Source: Candidatus Woesearchaeota archaeon
Lineage (GTDB): Archaea > Nanobdellota > Nanobdellia > Woesearchaeales > GW2011-AR9
Direction: 5' to 3'
DNA length: 6,505 nucleotides
Assembly (NCBI GenBank): GCA_016203215.1
Contig: JACQNF010000048.1
Coordinates: 1 to 6,505 of the forward strand
The translations under genes were made by a program, and so were the position numbers. This document shows, in pieces, positions 1 to 5,400 of the stretch. The notes beneath the pieces were generated by a model. The model saw only the letters and a program-made list of their open reading frames with translations. It ran no database searches and was not told where the DNA came from. How positions within the stretch are numbered: the stretch's first letter is position 1; each line of letters opens with the position of its first letter.

Positions 1-1428
1 GATGAAGCATCGGGGCTAGGCGTTCCTCCCTATCTCGGCACATATCCTCGATACATTTTCGGCCGATTACGAAAAGCAGGGAATCGCGTCAGCTACCTTA
101 CTATTGACGACCTCCGCCTTTGGAAGAAGTACGAGGGAATCGTTCCCAAAACGAGAGATCGAGACAAAACTAATATCTTGATCTACAACCGGACTACAAA
201 TAATGCTCCAGAAGTTCTCGCGACGACAGATGTTCTTATCGTCATTCTCGGAGTACATGTCCCGGGAAAATATCTCACAGCACTACCGGGAACACTGCAA
301 GAGATCATCCCTCTTATCAAAGATCTACGCATGAAAAAAATCCTGACTGGTCCGGCAGTGTTTGGCACACAACGAGAGGGGGGGAAGACGTTTGAAAAAG
401 TAGACCTCTCGGTATTTGATGAAATCCAGAAAGAAGATGATTCATTTGAGGATATCGAAGAATATGTTTATCACGGCGCAGATATTCTCGACCAGATCAA
501 CGATAGACGCATCATCGAAATTGAAACCGGAAGAGGCTGCAACGTCGGCAGATGTAGTTTCTGTACCGAACCGCTTAAAAGTAAGTTTATCAATCGACGA
601 AAAGAAGCAGTCGTTCGTGAAGTGAAAACGTACTATGATAAAGGAGCGCGTTTTTTTCGCTTAGGAAAACAAGCGGATTTTTATTCTTCCGATCGGCCAA
701 TCGAGATGCTAACAGAAATCCGTCAGCTCTGCCCCGACATTGAGGTTCTACACATCGACAACGTAAATCCGAACTCGGTCGTCAAGCCCGGAGGCGAGGA
801 GATCACAAAAGCGATCGTTGAATATTGCACGCCCGGGAATATCGCTGCTTTCGGCGTAGAGAGCTTCGACCCCGAAGTTGTGAAAGCAAATCTATTGAAT
901 ACCATGCCCGCGATTGCCCACAAAGCGATTAGAATCGTTAATAAATATGGAGCAGAACGCGGCGAGAACGGCCTGCCCAAATTCCTTCCTGGGATCAATC
1001 TCATCTTCGGTCTTCTCCATGAAACAAAAGAGACTCATCACAAAAATAGAGAAGCGCTGGAACAGATTCTAAAAGAGGGACTTCTTCTCCGACGAATCAA
1101 TATTCGGCAAGCGGCAGTTCTGCCAAATACTTTCTTAGAACAACATGGCGGCCAGAAATATCTTCACAAGAATAAAAAATTATATTGGAAGTGGCGGAAT
1201 GATATTCGTCAAACGATTGACAACCCTCTTCTCGAGCGGCTTCTTCCCCAAGGCACTATCGTCAAAGATGTCTTTACGGAGATGTACGACGGCAAGACGA
1301 CGTTCTGCCGGCAGATGGGAACGTATCCGTTGGTTATTGGGGTCAAGGGGAGATTGCCGTTAGGACAGAAAATCAACATCCGCGTGACAGGGTATATGCT
1401 CCGAAGTATTATTGGAGAGAAGGCATAG
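1..1428 (+). CDS. radical SAM protein, COG1031-like (5' end outside window)
   Basis: The reading frame is open from base 1, so the true start lies upstream; 475 residues are visible. The first residues (EASGLGVPPYLGTYPRY) and the alternating hydrophobic strands up to about residue 120 look like the B12-binding-like N-terminal region of archaeal radical SAM proteins. The cluster motif GRGCNVGRCSFCTEP places cysteines at C180, C185 and C188 (spacing C-x4-C-x2-C, not the usual C-x3-C-x2-C). They would bind a 4Fe-4S cluster that cleaves S-adenosylmethionine. Downstream text such as ARFFRLGKQADF and the later NLIFGLLHET fit the radical SAM barrel. The overall match, from memory, is to COG1031, whose substrate is unknown. 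Members of that family usually continue into a C-terminal helix-hairpin-helix domain; this protein stops just after RVTGYMLRSIIGEKA and has none. The family call is fairly sure, the reaction unknown. Confidence 0.85.
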   Translation, partial: DEASGLGVPPYLGTYPRYIFGRLRKAGNRVSYLTIDDLRLWKKYEGIVPKTRDRDKTNILIYNRTTNNAPEVLATTDVLIVILGVHVPGKYLTALPGTLQEIIPLIKDLRMKKILTGPAVFGTQREGGKTFEKVDLSVFDEIQKEDDSFEDIEEYVYHGADILDQINDRRIIEIETGRGCNVGRCSFCTEPLKSKFINRRKEAVVREVKTYYDKGARFFRLGKQADFYSSDRPIEMLTEIRQLCPDIEVLHIDNVNPNSVVKPGGEEITKAIVEYCTPGNIAAFGVESFDPEVVKANLLNTMPAIAHKAIRIVNKYGAERGENGLPKFLPGINLIFGLLHETKETHHKNREALEQILKEGLLLRRINIRQAAVLPNTFLEQHGGQKYLHKNKKLYWKWRNDIRQTIDNPLLERLLPQGTIVKDVFTEMYDGKTTFCRQMGTYPLVIGVKGRLPLGQKINIRVTGYMLRSIIGEKA

Positions 1429-1452
1429 ACTCTCGTAGCCGAAGAGACTATG
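1424..1452. terminator. hairpin shared by two convergent gene ends
   Basis: CATAG pairs with CTATG and CTCT with AGAG, separated by an A/A mismatch, with a possible CG/CG pair near the loop. The TAG stop of the radical SAM gene (1426-1428) and the TAG stop of the minus-strand gene (1448-1450) pair with each other in the outer stem. AT-rich sequence follows on the right only. The structure is seen in the sequence; a role in ending both transcripts is inference, since archaeal termination relies mainly on T tracts, and none is obvious here. Confidence 0.4.
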
Positions 1453-2530
1453 ATTTAAAATATAACGCAATGTCCAAGATAAACAAGACCACAATGATTA
1501 CCTCTAAAATGAGCATACGCTGGTTGCCTGCCTCTTCCTGCAGCATCGTATAGATATTTTGAACTGTCGTCAACTTCTCTTTAACGGAATTCTTCCAGTT
1601 CTGGAGATGAAAGCGATTCGCGGCAGTAGTATATACCCGTGCGAGATAGATGTCTCCCACTAACTTCAACGCATTCTCCACTTTATCGATGAAACTAGAG
1701 ATGTCAACCTTAATTTTATAGAGACGATTCAAGGTCTTATCGAAAGAAGCTAGCCCGAAAAATACTTTCTTCCGCCCTTTCCCGATGTCATCATACGCTT
1801 GGTCAAGAACAACGTCCAACAGATTATCGTACGTCCGTAATTCTAATAGTTCGATCATCGCATATTCTAACGCGTCAAGAACATCATAGCTAATCTCCGG
1901 CTCGTAGATGAATGCTGCATTCCAATCAATGAGAACAAGATCGTTCTGCGTATAGGAGAGCGGAGTCTTCAGCGCGTCGGCAATTTCTTGGTCGCTGAGA
2001 TTTTGTTCCGAACGGAGAATGGCCGCAAGAGGACGCCGATAGCGGACAGGGACGTCTTTTGCCAACAGTCTCTGATTCACAGCGTTGACCACAAAAATAG
2101 AGTAGTCTTCCCATTCCAGTTCAGAATAGGGCTTAACAAGAGCGTATTGGATTGCTCTCGAAACTTTTCGGACAATTGCTTCCGCATTCTTCTGCAGTTC
2201 ACTATTCTCTACCAACTTCTGACTCTGGACGACAACACCATCTAGCGTTGGAGCGATTGGTAAAATAAATTTAATCGTGATGACTCCAAAATCATAAATT
2301 TTAGCGATGACTTCAAAATCCTCTCCACCGATGGTGATCGAACCGACATTGACCATCAACGGCGGAGTTTTATACTTGATATACTTCGGGGTCAAACGAC
2401 GGTACTCCAAGAGTGAAAACACAAATGATTTCCCCATGACCTGCTGGCTTCGCTCTACTTTTTCTAACGCAATTTCACTTGCGACCTCGAAGCAGAAATA
2501 GAGGTGGATACTGCCTTTGGTGATGTTCAT
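1448..2530 (-). CDS. RMD1/RMND1-like (DUF155 family) tail-anchored protein
   Basis: A 360-residue protein of unknown biochemical function. The layout matches the RMD1/Sif2/DUF155 family as I remember it. It has an N-terminal alpha/beta part with IYDFGVITIKF (79-88), a central part with DLVLIDWNAAFIYEP (197-211) and LELRTYDNLLDVVLD (229-243), and a helical, probably coiled-coil segment (about 280-335, including FHLQNWKNSVKEKL). One hydrophobic helix (339-357) follows, with only two polar residues after it. This predicts a cytosolic protein anchored by its C-terminus. Eukaryotic members act at mitochondria or in sporulation; no function is assigned for archaeal ones. The ATG at 2528-2530 fits a TATA box at 2551-2560, giving a leaderless message. 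It converges on the radical SAM gene with 19 bases between the coding ends. The family assignment rests on pattern memory, and distant similarity is possible. Confidence 0.72.
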   Translation of the reverse strand: MNITKGSIHLYFCFEVASEIALEKVERSQQVMGKSFVFSLLEYRRLTPKYIKYKTPPLMVNVGSITIGGEDFEVIAKIYDFGVITIKFILPIAPTLDGVVVQSQKLVENSELQKNAEAIVRKVSRAIQYALVKPYSELEWEDYSIFVVNAVNQRLLAKDVPVRYRRPLAAILRSEQNLSDQEIADALKTPLSYTQNDLVLIDWNAAFIYEPEISYDVLDALEYAMIELLELRTYDNLLDVVLDQAYDDIGKGRKKVFFGLASFDKTLNRLYKIKVDISSFIDKVENALKLVGDIYLARVYTTAANRFHLQNWKNSVKEKLTTVQNIYTMLQEEAGNQRMLILEVIIVVLFILDIALYFKS

Positions 2531-2550
2531 AGGTGTTCTGGAGAGGCCTA

Positions 2551-2560
2551 TTATAAATAA
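2551..2560 (-). promoter_or_regulatory. TATA box of the RMD1-like gene
   Basis: Read on the minus strand this is TTATTTATAA, centred about 26 bases before the ATG whose A is at 2530. Transcription would start at or next to the start codon, typical of leaderless archaeal genes. No Shine-Dalgarno sequence precedes the ATG. Confidence 0.65.
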
Positions 2561-2570
2561 CTTTGGGGAT

Positions 2571-2594
2571 TATTTTCAAGAATACTATTTTCAA
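2571..2594. repeat. two 9-bp direct repeats between divergent promoters
   Basis: TATTTTCAA occurs at 2571-2579 and again at 2586-2594, a 15-base period. It lies between the minus-strand TATA box at 2551-2560 and the plus-strand TATA box at 2603-2610. The position is suitable for a factor controlling both promoters, but AT-rich intergenic DNA can produce such repeats by chance. Confidence 0.35.
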
Positions 2595-2602
2595 CAAATA
2601 GA

Positions 2603-2610
2603 TATATAAA
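2603..2610 (+). promoter_or_regulatory. TATA box of a putative RNA or small-ORF transcript
   Basis: TATATAAA is a strong archaeal TATA element. It predicts a start near 2630-2635, at the foot of the hairpin 2630-2650. No normal-sized gene begins there, so the transcript would be non-coding or would carry only a 14-codon frame (2638-2682). Confidence 0.55.
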
Positions 2611-2629
2611 AAGACTTCGGGGTTCGAAT

Positions 2630-2829
2630 AAATTTCGATGTCAGAAATTTCGACTTTCCTCGCAGCCCCATTTCTTTTCTAAAAAGATATGGACCAGTCG
2701 GGACTTCCAAAGATGCAAGATCTTGATGACATCTATTTGAACCCGAAATCTCACCGCTGCCAGCGGTGCGCGTTTTCCCGCCATAGATTATGGCACCGGG
2801 TTACGCTACTGGCCCATTCCGCGGTAGAG
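2630..2829 (+). ncRNA. candidate structured RNA with several hairpins
   Basis: Paired segments: AAATTTC/GAAATTT with a 7-base loop (2630-2650); CACCGCT/AGCGGTG with a 3-base loop (2752-2768); a bulged rod of GCG, CCC and GCCATA pairing with TATGGC, GGG and CGC (2770-2806); and CTACTG/CGGTAG (2806-2827). As an alternative, AACCCG (2740-2745) can pair with CGGGTT (2797-2802) and enclose the middle hairpins in a junction. A TATA box at 2603-2610 would drive the plus strand. I could not match it to tRNA, SRP RNA, RNase P RNA or a known riboswitch. A T-rich stretch at 2671-2680 may end a shorter transcript. The pairing is seen directly; that it is an RNA gene is inference, and its boundaries are guesses. 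Confidence 0.4.
2638..2682 (+). CDS. possible 14-residue leaderless ORF
   Basis: ATG to TAA gives MSEISTFLAAPFLF, starting about 32 bases after the centre of the TATA box at 2603-2610. This is the spacing seen at the real leaderless genes here with a few extra bases. It overlaps the hairpin 2630-2650. It may be a short peptide, a leader, or chance; nothing recognisable is encoded. Confidence 0.15.
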   Translation: MSEISTFLAAPFLF

Positions 2830-2865
2830 GTAATAGTTTGTTTAAAAAAGTATCTCCTTACGGTT

Positions 2866-2922
2866 TGTATTGAGTTCATTACGATGATTCGGTGGGCTAG
2901 TAGCAATGGTGAACTGAATACA
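2866..2922. repeat. element A: palindromic element upstream of the HTH/PIN operon
   Basis: TGTATT-G-AGTTCATTA at the left pairs with TGGTGAACT-G-AATACA at the right: 15 pairs including two G-U pairs, with one G-G mismatch when read as plus-strand RNA. The enclosed loop holds GGTGGGCTA. Its left half (2867-2899) matches the minus strand of element B (4395-4363) at 26 of 33 positions without gaps, and its right half (2899-2922) matches 4313-4290 at 17 of 24. Element A lacks about 50 bases that B has in the middle. It ends 17 bases before the TATA box of the HTH/PIN operon, so it could be an operator, an RNA hairpin or a mobile-element remnant. Confidence 0.6.
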
Positions 2923-2939
2923 GACATCAAAACACAACT

Positions 2940-2947
2940 TTAATAAA
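2940..2947 (+). promoter_or_regulatory. TATA box of the HTH/PIN operon
   Basis: TTTAATAA is centred about 27 bases before the ATG at 2971, the leaderless spacing used elsewhere in the window. A second AT-rich run at 2953-2960 is too close to the ATG to serve. Element A sits just upstream, where a regulator could act. Confidence 0.5.
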
Positions 2948-2970
2948 ACTCTAAAATATACCAAAAAACG

Positions 2971-3528
2971 ATGGATGCGGAAATCAAGAAAGAGATTCTC
3001 TACGATCTTCAAAAATCACTGGAGATTCTACGGATACGAGAGAAGAGAGATCTTGAAGAGCTGCGCCAATTAAGCGACCATGCCATTGAACACGTTGCAT
3101 CATACAAAGATCTTGATGTCATCTCTGTTACTGTTTTGATCTATTCTATCTACAAGACATATTCCTGCATCGGAAACCGGGATTATGCCGACCTCCTCAA
3201 TGAACTGGAACTAGCAGCACGGTCGTTAGAGAAAAATCAATTTGGGAAATACAATTCAAGCATCAAGAGATTATACGAGATTATCCGCCGCTGCAGCTCT
3301 AAGACGAAAGAGCACTTGCAAGACGTCATGCACGCCTCACGAATCAAAAAAGGGACGCTCTTGTTAAGTAAGGGACTCTCTATCGGTCAAGCCGCGGGAT
3401 TAATGGGCTTATCTAATTGGGATCTGCAACAGTACGCAGGCCGGACAACAGCATTGGAAGAAGGGAAAGCCACGGTTCCCGTCAGAAAACGAATCACGAC
3501 GGCATTTAAAATCTTTGGGGTACGTTAA
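2971..3528 (+). CDS. helical protein with C-terminal HTH-like segment, antitoxin-like partner of PIN protein
   Basis: A 185-residue, largely helical and charged protein; I do not recognise a named family for the whole chain. Residues 1-45 form a likely coiled coil (EILRIREKRDLEELRQL). Residues 50-110 are helical, with a hydrophobic stretch VISVTVLIYSIYKTY that is short for a membrane span. Residues 131-158 (LLSKGLSIGQAAGLMGLSNW, then DLQQYAGR) look like the helix-turn-helix seen at the end of some archaeal antitoxins, where the pattern is SIGQAAxLxGLSxWxLxxYxGxT. A basic tail follows (VRKRITTAFKIFGVR). It is the first gene of a two-gene operon, leaderless from the TATA box at 2940, and its TAA overlaps the ATG of the PIN gene by one base. 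Antitoxin or repressor is the natural guess; it is longer than usual VapB-type antitoxins. Confidence 0.65.
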   Translation: MDAEIKKEILYDLQKSLEILRIREKRDLEELRQLSDHAIEHVASYKDLDVISVTVLIYSIYKTYSCIGNRDYADLLNELELAARSLEKNQFGKYNSSIKRLYEIIRRCSSKTKEHLQDVMHASRIKKGTLLLSKGLSIGQAAGLMGLSNWDLQQYAGRTTALEEGKATVPVRKRITTAFKIFGVR

Positions 3529-4265
3529 TGGCCCTCAAACAGACGATGAAAACAGGAAAAAACGAAAAGACACAAGAGAAAATTCTCTTCTTTGATGCCG
3601 GGCCAATCATAACATTGGTGATGTCTCGACTGGCATGGATCTTGCCCGAATTAAAGAAAAAGTGGGGAGGACGATTTTATATCACGCCGGCGGTGCAGTA
3701 TGAACTGATCGACCGCCCTCTGACCGTCAAGCGCTTTGAATTTGAGGCGCTGCAAGTTCTGAAGATGATGAGAGAAGGTGTTCTCGAACGGTTTGAAGCA
3801 GTTCCACGTCAAAAGGTCAATTCACTCATCACGCTGGCGAACACCTCATTCCGACTCGAAGACAGAGAAATGGACGTCATTCAAGAAGGAGAGATGGAAT
3901 CTGCCTCATCAGCACTAGAAGTTGGAGCAGAAGGGGTGGTGATGGACGAGCGGACGCTCCGCCTCTTTATCGAGAACAACCGGAACATGAAAGCGCTTCT
4001 GGAAAGAAGATTCAAGAAGCAGGTCATCCCTAACTTTCAAAAAATGGACCAATTTAGCTCATCGTTACGGCAGTTAACCATCATCCGCTCAATCGAACTC
4101 GTGGGAGTGGCATATTCTTTTGGAATGTTAGACGGCTACATCCCGGAAGGGAAAAGAGGTCGAGAACAACTGTTGGATGCCGTCTTGTGGAATGTGAAGT
4201 ATAATGGTTGTGCAGTTACAGAACAGGAAATCAACGATCTCAAGCAATTTTTGCTGGAGAAATGA
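3528..4265 (+). CDS. PIN-domain nuclease, toxin-like
   Basis: A 245-residue protein with the PIN fold in residues about 18-150. Residue D23 in the strand ILFFDAGPIITL, E59 in the ITPAVQYELI helix, acidic residues E120/E122/E124 in IQEGEMESA, and D140 in GVVMDERT fit the four acidic metal ligands of PIN ribonucleases. A helical C-terminal part (about 155-245) is extra: VapC toxins usually have about 130 residues. The extension might bind the partner protein or RNA. The gene starts in the sequence TAATG, sharing one base with the upstream stop, so translation is probably coupled; a weak GGGG lies 7 bases upstream. An RNA-cutting role is inferred from the family, the target is unknown, and similar PIN proteins also act in rRNA processing. 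No T tract follows; element B begins 13 bases later. Confidence 0.85.
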   Translation: MALKQTMKTGKNEKTQEKILFFDAGPIITLVMSRLAWILPELKKKWGGRFYITPAVQYELIDRPLTVKRFEFEALQVLKMMREGVLERFEAVPRQKVNSLITLANTSFRLEDREMDVIQEGEMESASSALEVGAEGVVMDERTLRLFIENNRNMKALLERRFKKQVIPNFQKMDQFSSSLRQLTIIRSIELVGVAYSFGMLDGYIPEGKRGREQLLDAVLWNVKYNGCAVTEQEINDLKQFLLEK

Positions 4266-4278
4266 TCTAGGAATAAAT

Positions 4279-4402
4279 ACGTTGTGGCTTGTATTCAGCT
4301 CGCCGTCGCGGCGGGCAAGGTTAATAGATCTGTTGAGAACTACTTTCCACGAGACAGACAGATAGCCCGCCAAATAGTCGTAGCGAACTAAATACCACAC
4401 GT
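4279..4402 (-). repeat. element B: long imperfect palindrome, homologous to element A
   Basis: Read on the minus strand the two ends pair: ACGTGTGG with CCACAACGT (one bulged base), then GTATTTAGTTCGC with GCGAGCTGAATAC, all 13 positions paired with two G-U pairs. On the plus strand those two positions become C-A mismatches, so the fold is better as minus-strand RNA. Inside, GGCGGGC (minus strand) pairs with GCCCGCC, and ATCTGT with ACAGAT, making a rod-like structure of about 124 bases. On the plus strand an alternative tight hairpin exists (4298-4316, 8 pairs, loop TCG). The G+C content is clearly higher than in the surrounding intergenic DNA. It lies between the PIN gene and the promoter of the zinc-ribbon gene. 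It may be a MITE-like element, a structured RNA or a regulatory palindrome. No transposase is nearby. Confidence 0.6.
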
Positions 4403-4412
4403 CGTGAAAACA

Positions 4413-4421
4413 TTTTTAAAA
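4413..4421 (+). promoter_or_regulatory. TATA box of the zinc-ribbon/M50 operon
   Basis: TTTTTAAAA preceded by a purine-rich GAAAAC is centred about 26 bases before the ATG at 4443. This argues for a leaderless start at 4443 and against the in-frame GTG at 4404, which lies upstream of the box. Confidence 0.6.
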
Positions 4422-4442
4422 GAAACTCGCTTCAAGCAGTTG

Positions 4443-4658
4443 ATGTCTAAGAAATGCATCATTTGCAACGCGGAAGCAGTCTACATGATTAAAGACACCT
4501 CTGATTATTATTGTGAGGAATGTGCCGAAGAACATTTTGGAGATATCGCTCTCCTCGTCAAGGTTGAGGACGATGCGCAAAAATTGAAAGAATACCTTAA
4601 AAGTCGTTTAGCGCCACAGGAAGCAGAAGCAGTACAGGGGAACGATGAAATCAATTAG
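4443..4658 (+). CDS. small zinc-ribbon protein, partner of M50 protease
   Basis: A 71-residue protein. C5-x2-C8 (KKCIICN) and C24-x2-C27 (YYCEECA) form a treble-clef or zinc-ribbon type metal site. The rest is an acidic helix region (GDIALLVKVEDDAQKLKEYL). It resembles short conserved hypothetical proteins of DPANN archaea, but I know no function. The start at ATG 4443 is preferred over GTG 4404 (13 more residues) because of the TATA box at 4413-4421 and because the zinc motif begins right after it. Its end overlaps the M50 protease gene by 14 bases, so the two are co-transcribed and probably coupled. A role as adaptor, regulator or substrate of the protease is inference. Confidence 0.75.
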   Translation: MSKKCIICNAEAVYMIKDTSDYYCEECAEEHFGDIALLVKVEDDAQKLKEYLKSRLAPQEAEAVQGNDEIN

Positions 4659-5268
4659 GATTGGAATTATTAGGACTTCGTCCATCGAATTAGTAGATAT
4701 CGCAAAGGCATGGCTCGCATTATCTTTTGCCTTCGCCGCAGTGTTCGGCGGCTTTAATCTCGTCTCTGGACAAATCGGAGGAATACTCTCTATCGCGTTT
4801 GGGAAACTATTCATTATTGCACTCCTCACCGCCGGGTTGGGCTTCCTTCTTCATGAGTTAGCACACAAATTTGTTGCGCAACGATACGGATGCATCGCAG
4901 AATTCCGATCCTATGACCAGATGATTTACTTCGCTGTCGGGTTAGCATTAGCGATAGGATTCATTTTCGCCGCACCCGGAGCTGTGATGATTTCAGGGAT
5001 GATCACCCGACGAGAAAACGGCATCATTAGCGCGGCTGGACCTCTTACGAATTATGTTTTGGGGATGATCTTCTTAGGGTTAACTACCATTACATCTACA
5101 AATATCCTCCTGCTTGCTTTGACAGTAGGATTCAAGATAAATATGTGGCTCGGCTTGTTTAATATGATTCCATTTGGGAATTTTGATGGAGTCAAAATAT
5201 TTTATTGGAACATCCCTGTGTGGATTGGAATGACCATCTTCGGCGGATACTTCGTCTTTTTCTTTTAG
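4645..5268 (+). CDS. M50-family intramembrane metalloprotease (site-2 protease type)
   Basis: A 207-residue membrane protein. HELAHKF (70-76) is the HExxH zinc motif, with E71 as the catalytic base. AGPLTN (131-136) is the conserved loop of the family, and GNFDG (178-182) supplies D181 as third zinc ligand, corresponding to the usual N-P-D-G type motif. Hydrophobic segments at about 22-40, 46-68, 95-118, 130-150, 152-172 and 188-206 give five to six membrane spans. There is no CBS or PDZ domain, so it is a minimal member. Such enzymes cleave membrane-anchored regulators within the bilayer; the substrate here is unknown. The ATG at 4645 lies within the end of the zinc-ribbon gene, with GGGG 4 bases before it as a weak ribosome site. 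A T-rich run (5256-5266) spans the stop region. Confidence 0.9.
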   Translation: MKSIRIGIIRTSSIELVDIAKAWLALSFAFAAVFGGFNLVSGQIGGILSIAFGKLFIIALLTAGLGFLLHELAHKFVAQRYGCIAEFRSYDQMIYFAVGLALAIGFIFAAPGAVMISGMITRRENGIISAAGPLTNYVLGMIFLGLTTITSTNILLLALTVGFKINMWLGLFNMIPFGNFDGVKIFYWNIPVWIGMTIFGGYFVFFF

Positions 5269-5279
5269 GGATGGTTTAG

Positions 5280-5324
5280 CTCGACACGGTCAAAAAATGC
5301 TCATCAAATATTTTTGTCGTCGAG
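5280..5324 (+). terminator. possible hairpin and T tract after the M50 gene
   Basis: CTCGAC (5280-5285) pairs with GTCGAG (5319-5324), and AAAAAT (5293-5298) with ATTTTT (5310-5315), around an 11-base loop. The five T residues at 5311-5315 could act as an archaeal termination signal for the M50 operon. It might instead be an operator of the next gene, whose TATA box is 13 bases further on. Confidence 0.35.
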
Positions 5325-5336
5325 ATGAACAAAACT

Positions 5337-5344
5337 TTTATATA
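5337..5344 (+). promoter_or_regulatory. TATA box of the 43-residue zinc-ribbon gene
   Basis: TTTATATA predicts transcription start near 5364-5368, leaving a leader of about 35 bases before the ATG at 5401. This is the only gene here with a clear leader. GGTG directly touches the ATG, too close to be a normal ribosome site. Confidence 0.5.
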
Positions 5345-5400
5345 CCATAAGAAATTCCGTCTGGAAGATAGGTGTTTTTGAGGTTTTAAAAAAGAAGGTG

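Noticed and set aside
723..1363. ORFs inside the radical SAM gene in other frames
   Set aside because: They are shadows of a long gene with clear motifs and show no features of their own.
2619..2629. tRNA T-loop-like GGGGTTCGAAT, and GGGTTCAAAT on the minus strand near 2735-2744
   Set aside because: Neither is followed by the complementary half of a T stem, and no cloverleaf can be built around them.
2740..2830. SRP RNA or RNase P RNA
   Set aside because: The hairpin cluster lacks the conserved SRP helix 8 loop and the RNase P core sequences that I would expect on either strand.
2689..2943. 84-codon plus-strand ORF in the intergenic region
   Set aside because: It runs across several strong hairpins and element A, has an odd His/Cys/Arg-rich composition, no promoter at the right distance and no recognisable motif. 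The changes between elements A and B preserve pairing rather than codons.
4128..4400. 90-codon minus-strand ORF
   Set aside because: It is antisense to the end of the PIN gene and to element B, starts with GTG and has no promoter placed to express it. Its likeness to the 2689-2943 frame comes from the shared palindromic element.
2866..4402. CRISPR array or transposase-bearing insertion sequence
   Set aside because: There are only two diverged copies of the repeat, in opposite orientation, with no regular spacers, and no transposase frame lies in or near the interval.
4404..4442. 13-residue N-terminal extension of the zinc-ribbon protein from GTG 4404
   Set aside because: The likely TATA box (4413-4421) lies downstream of that GTG, and its spacing fits the ATG at 4443.
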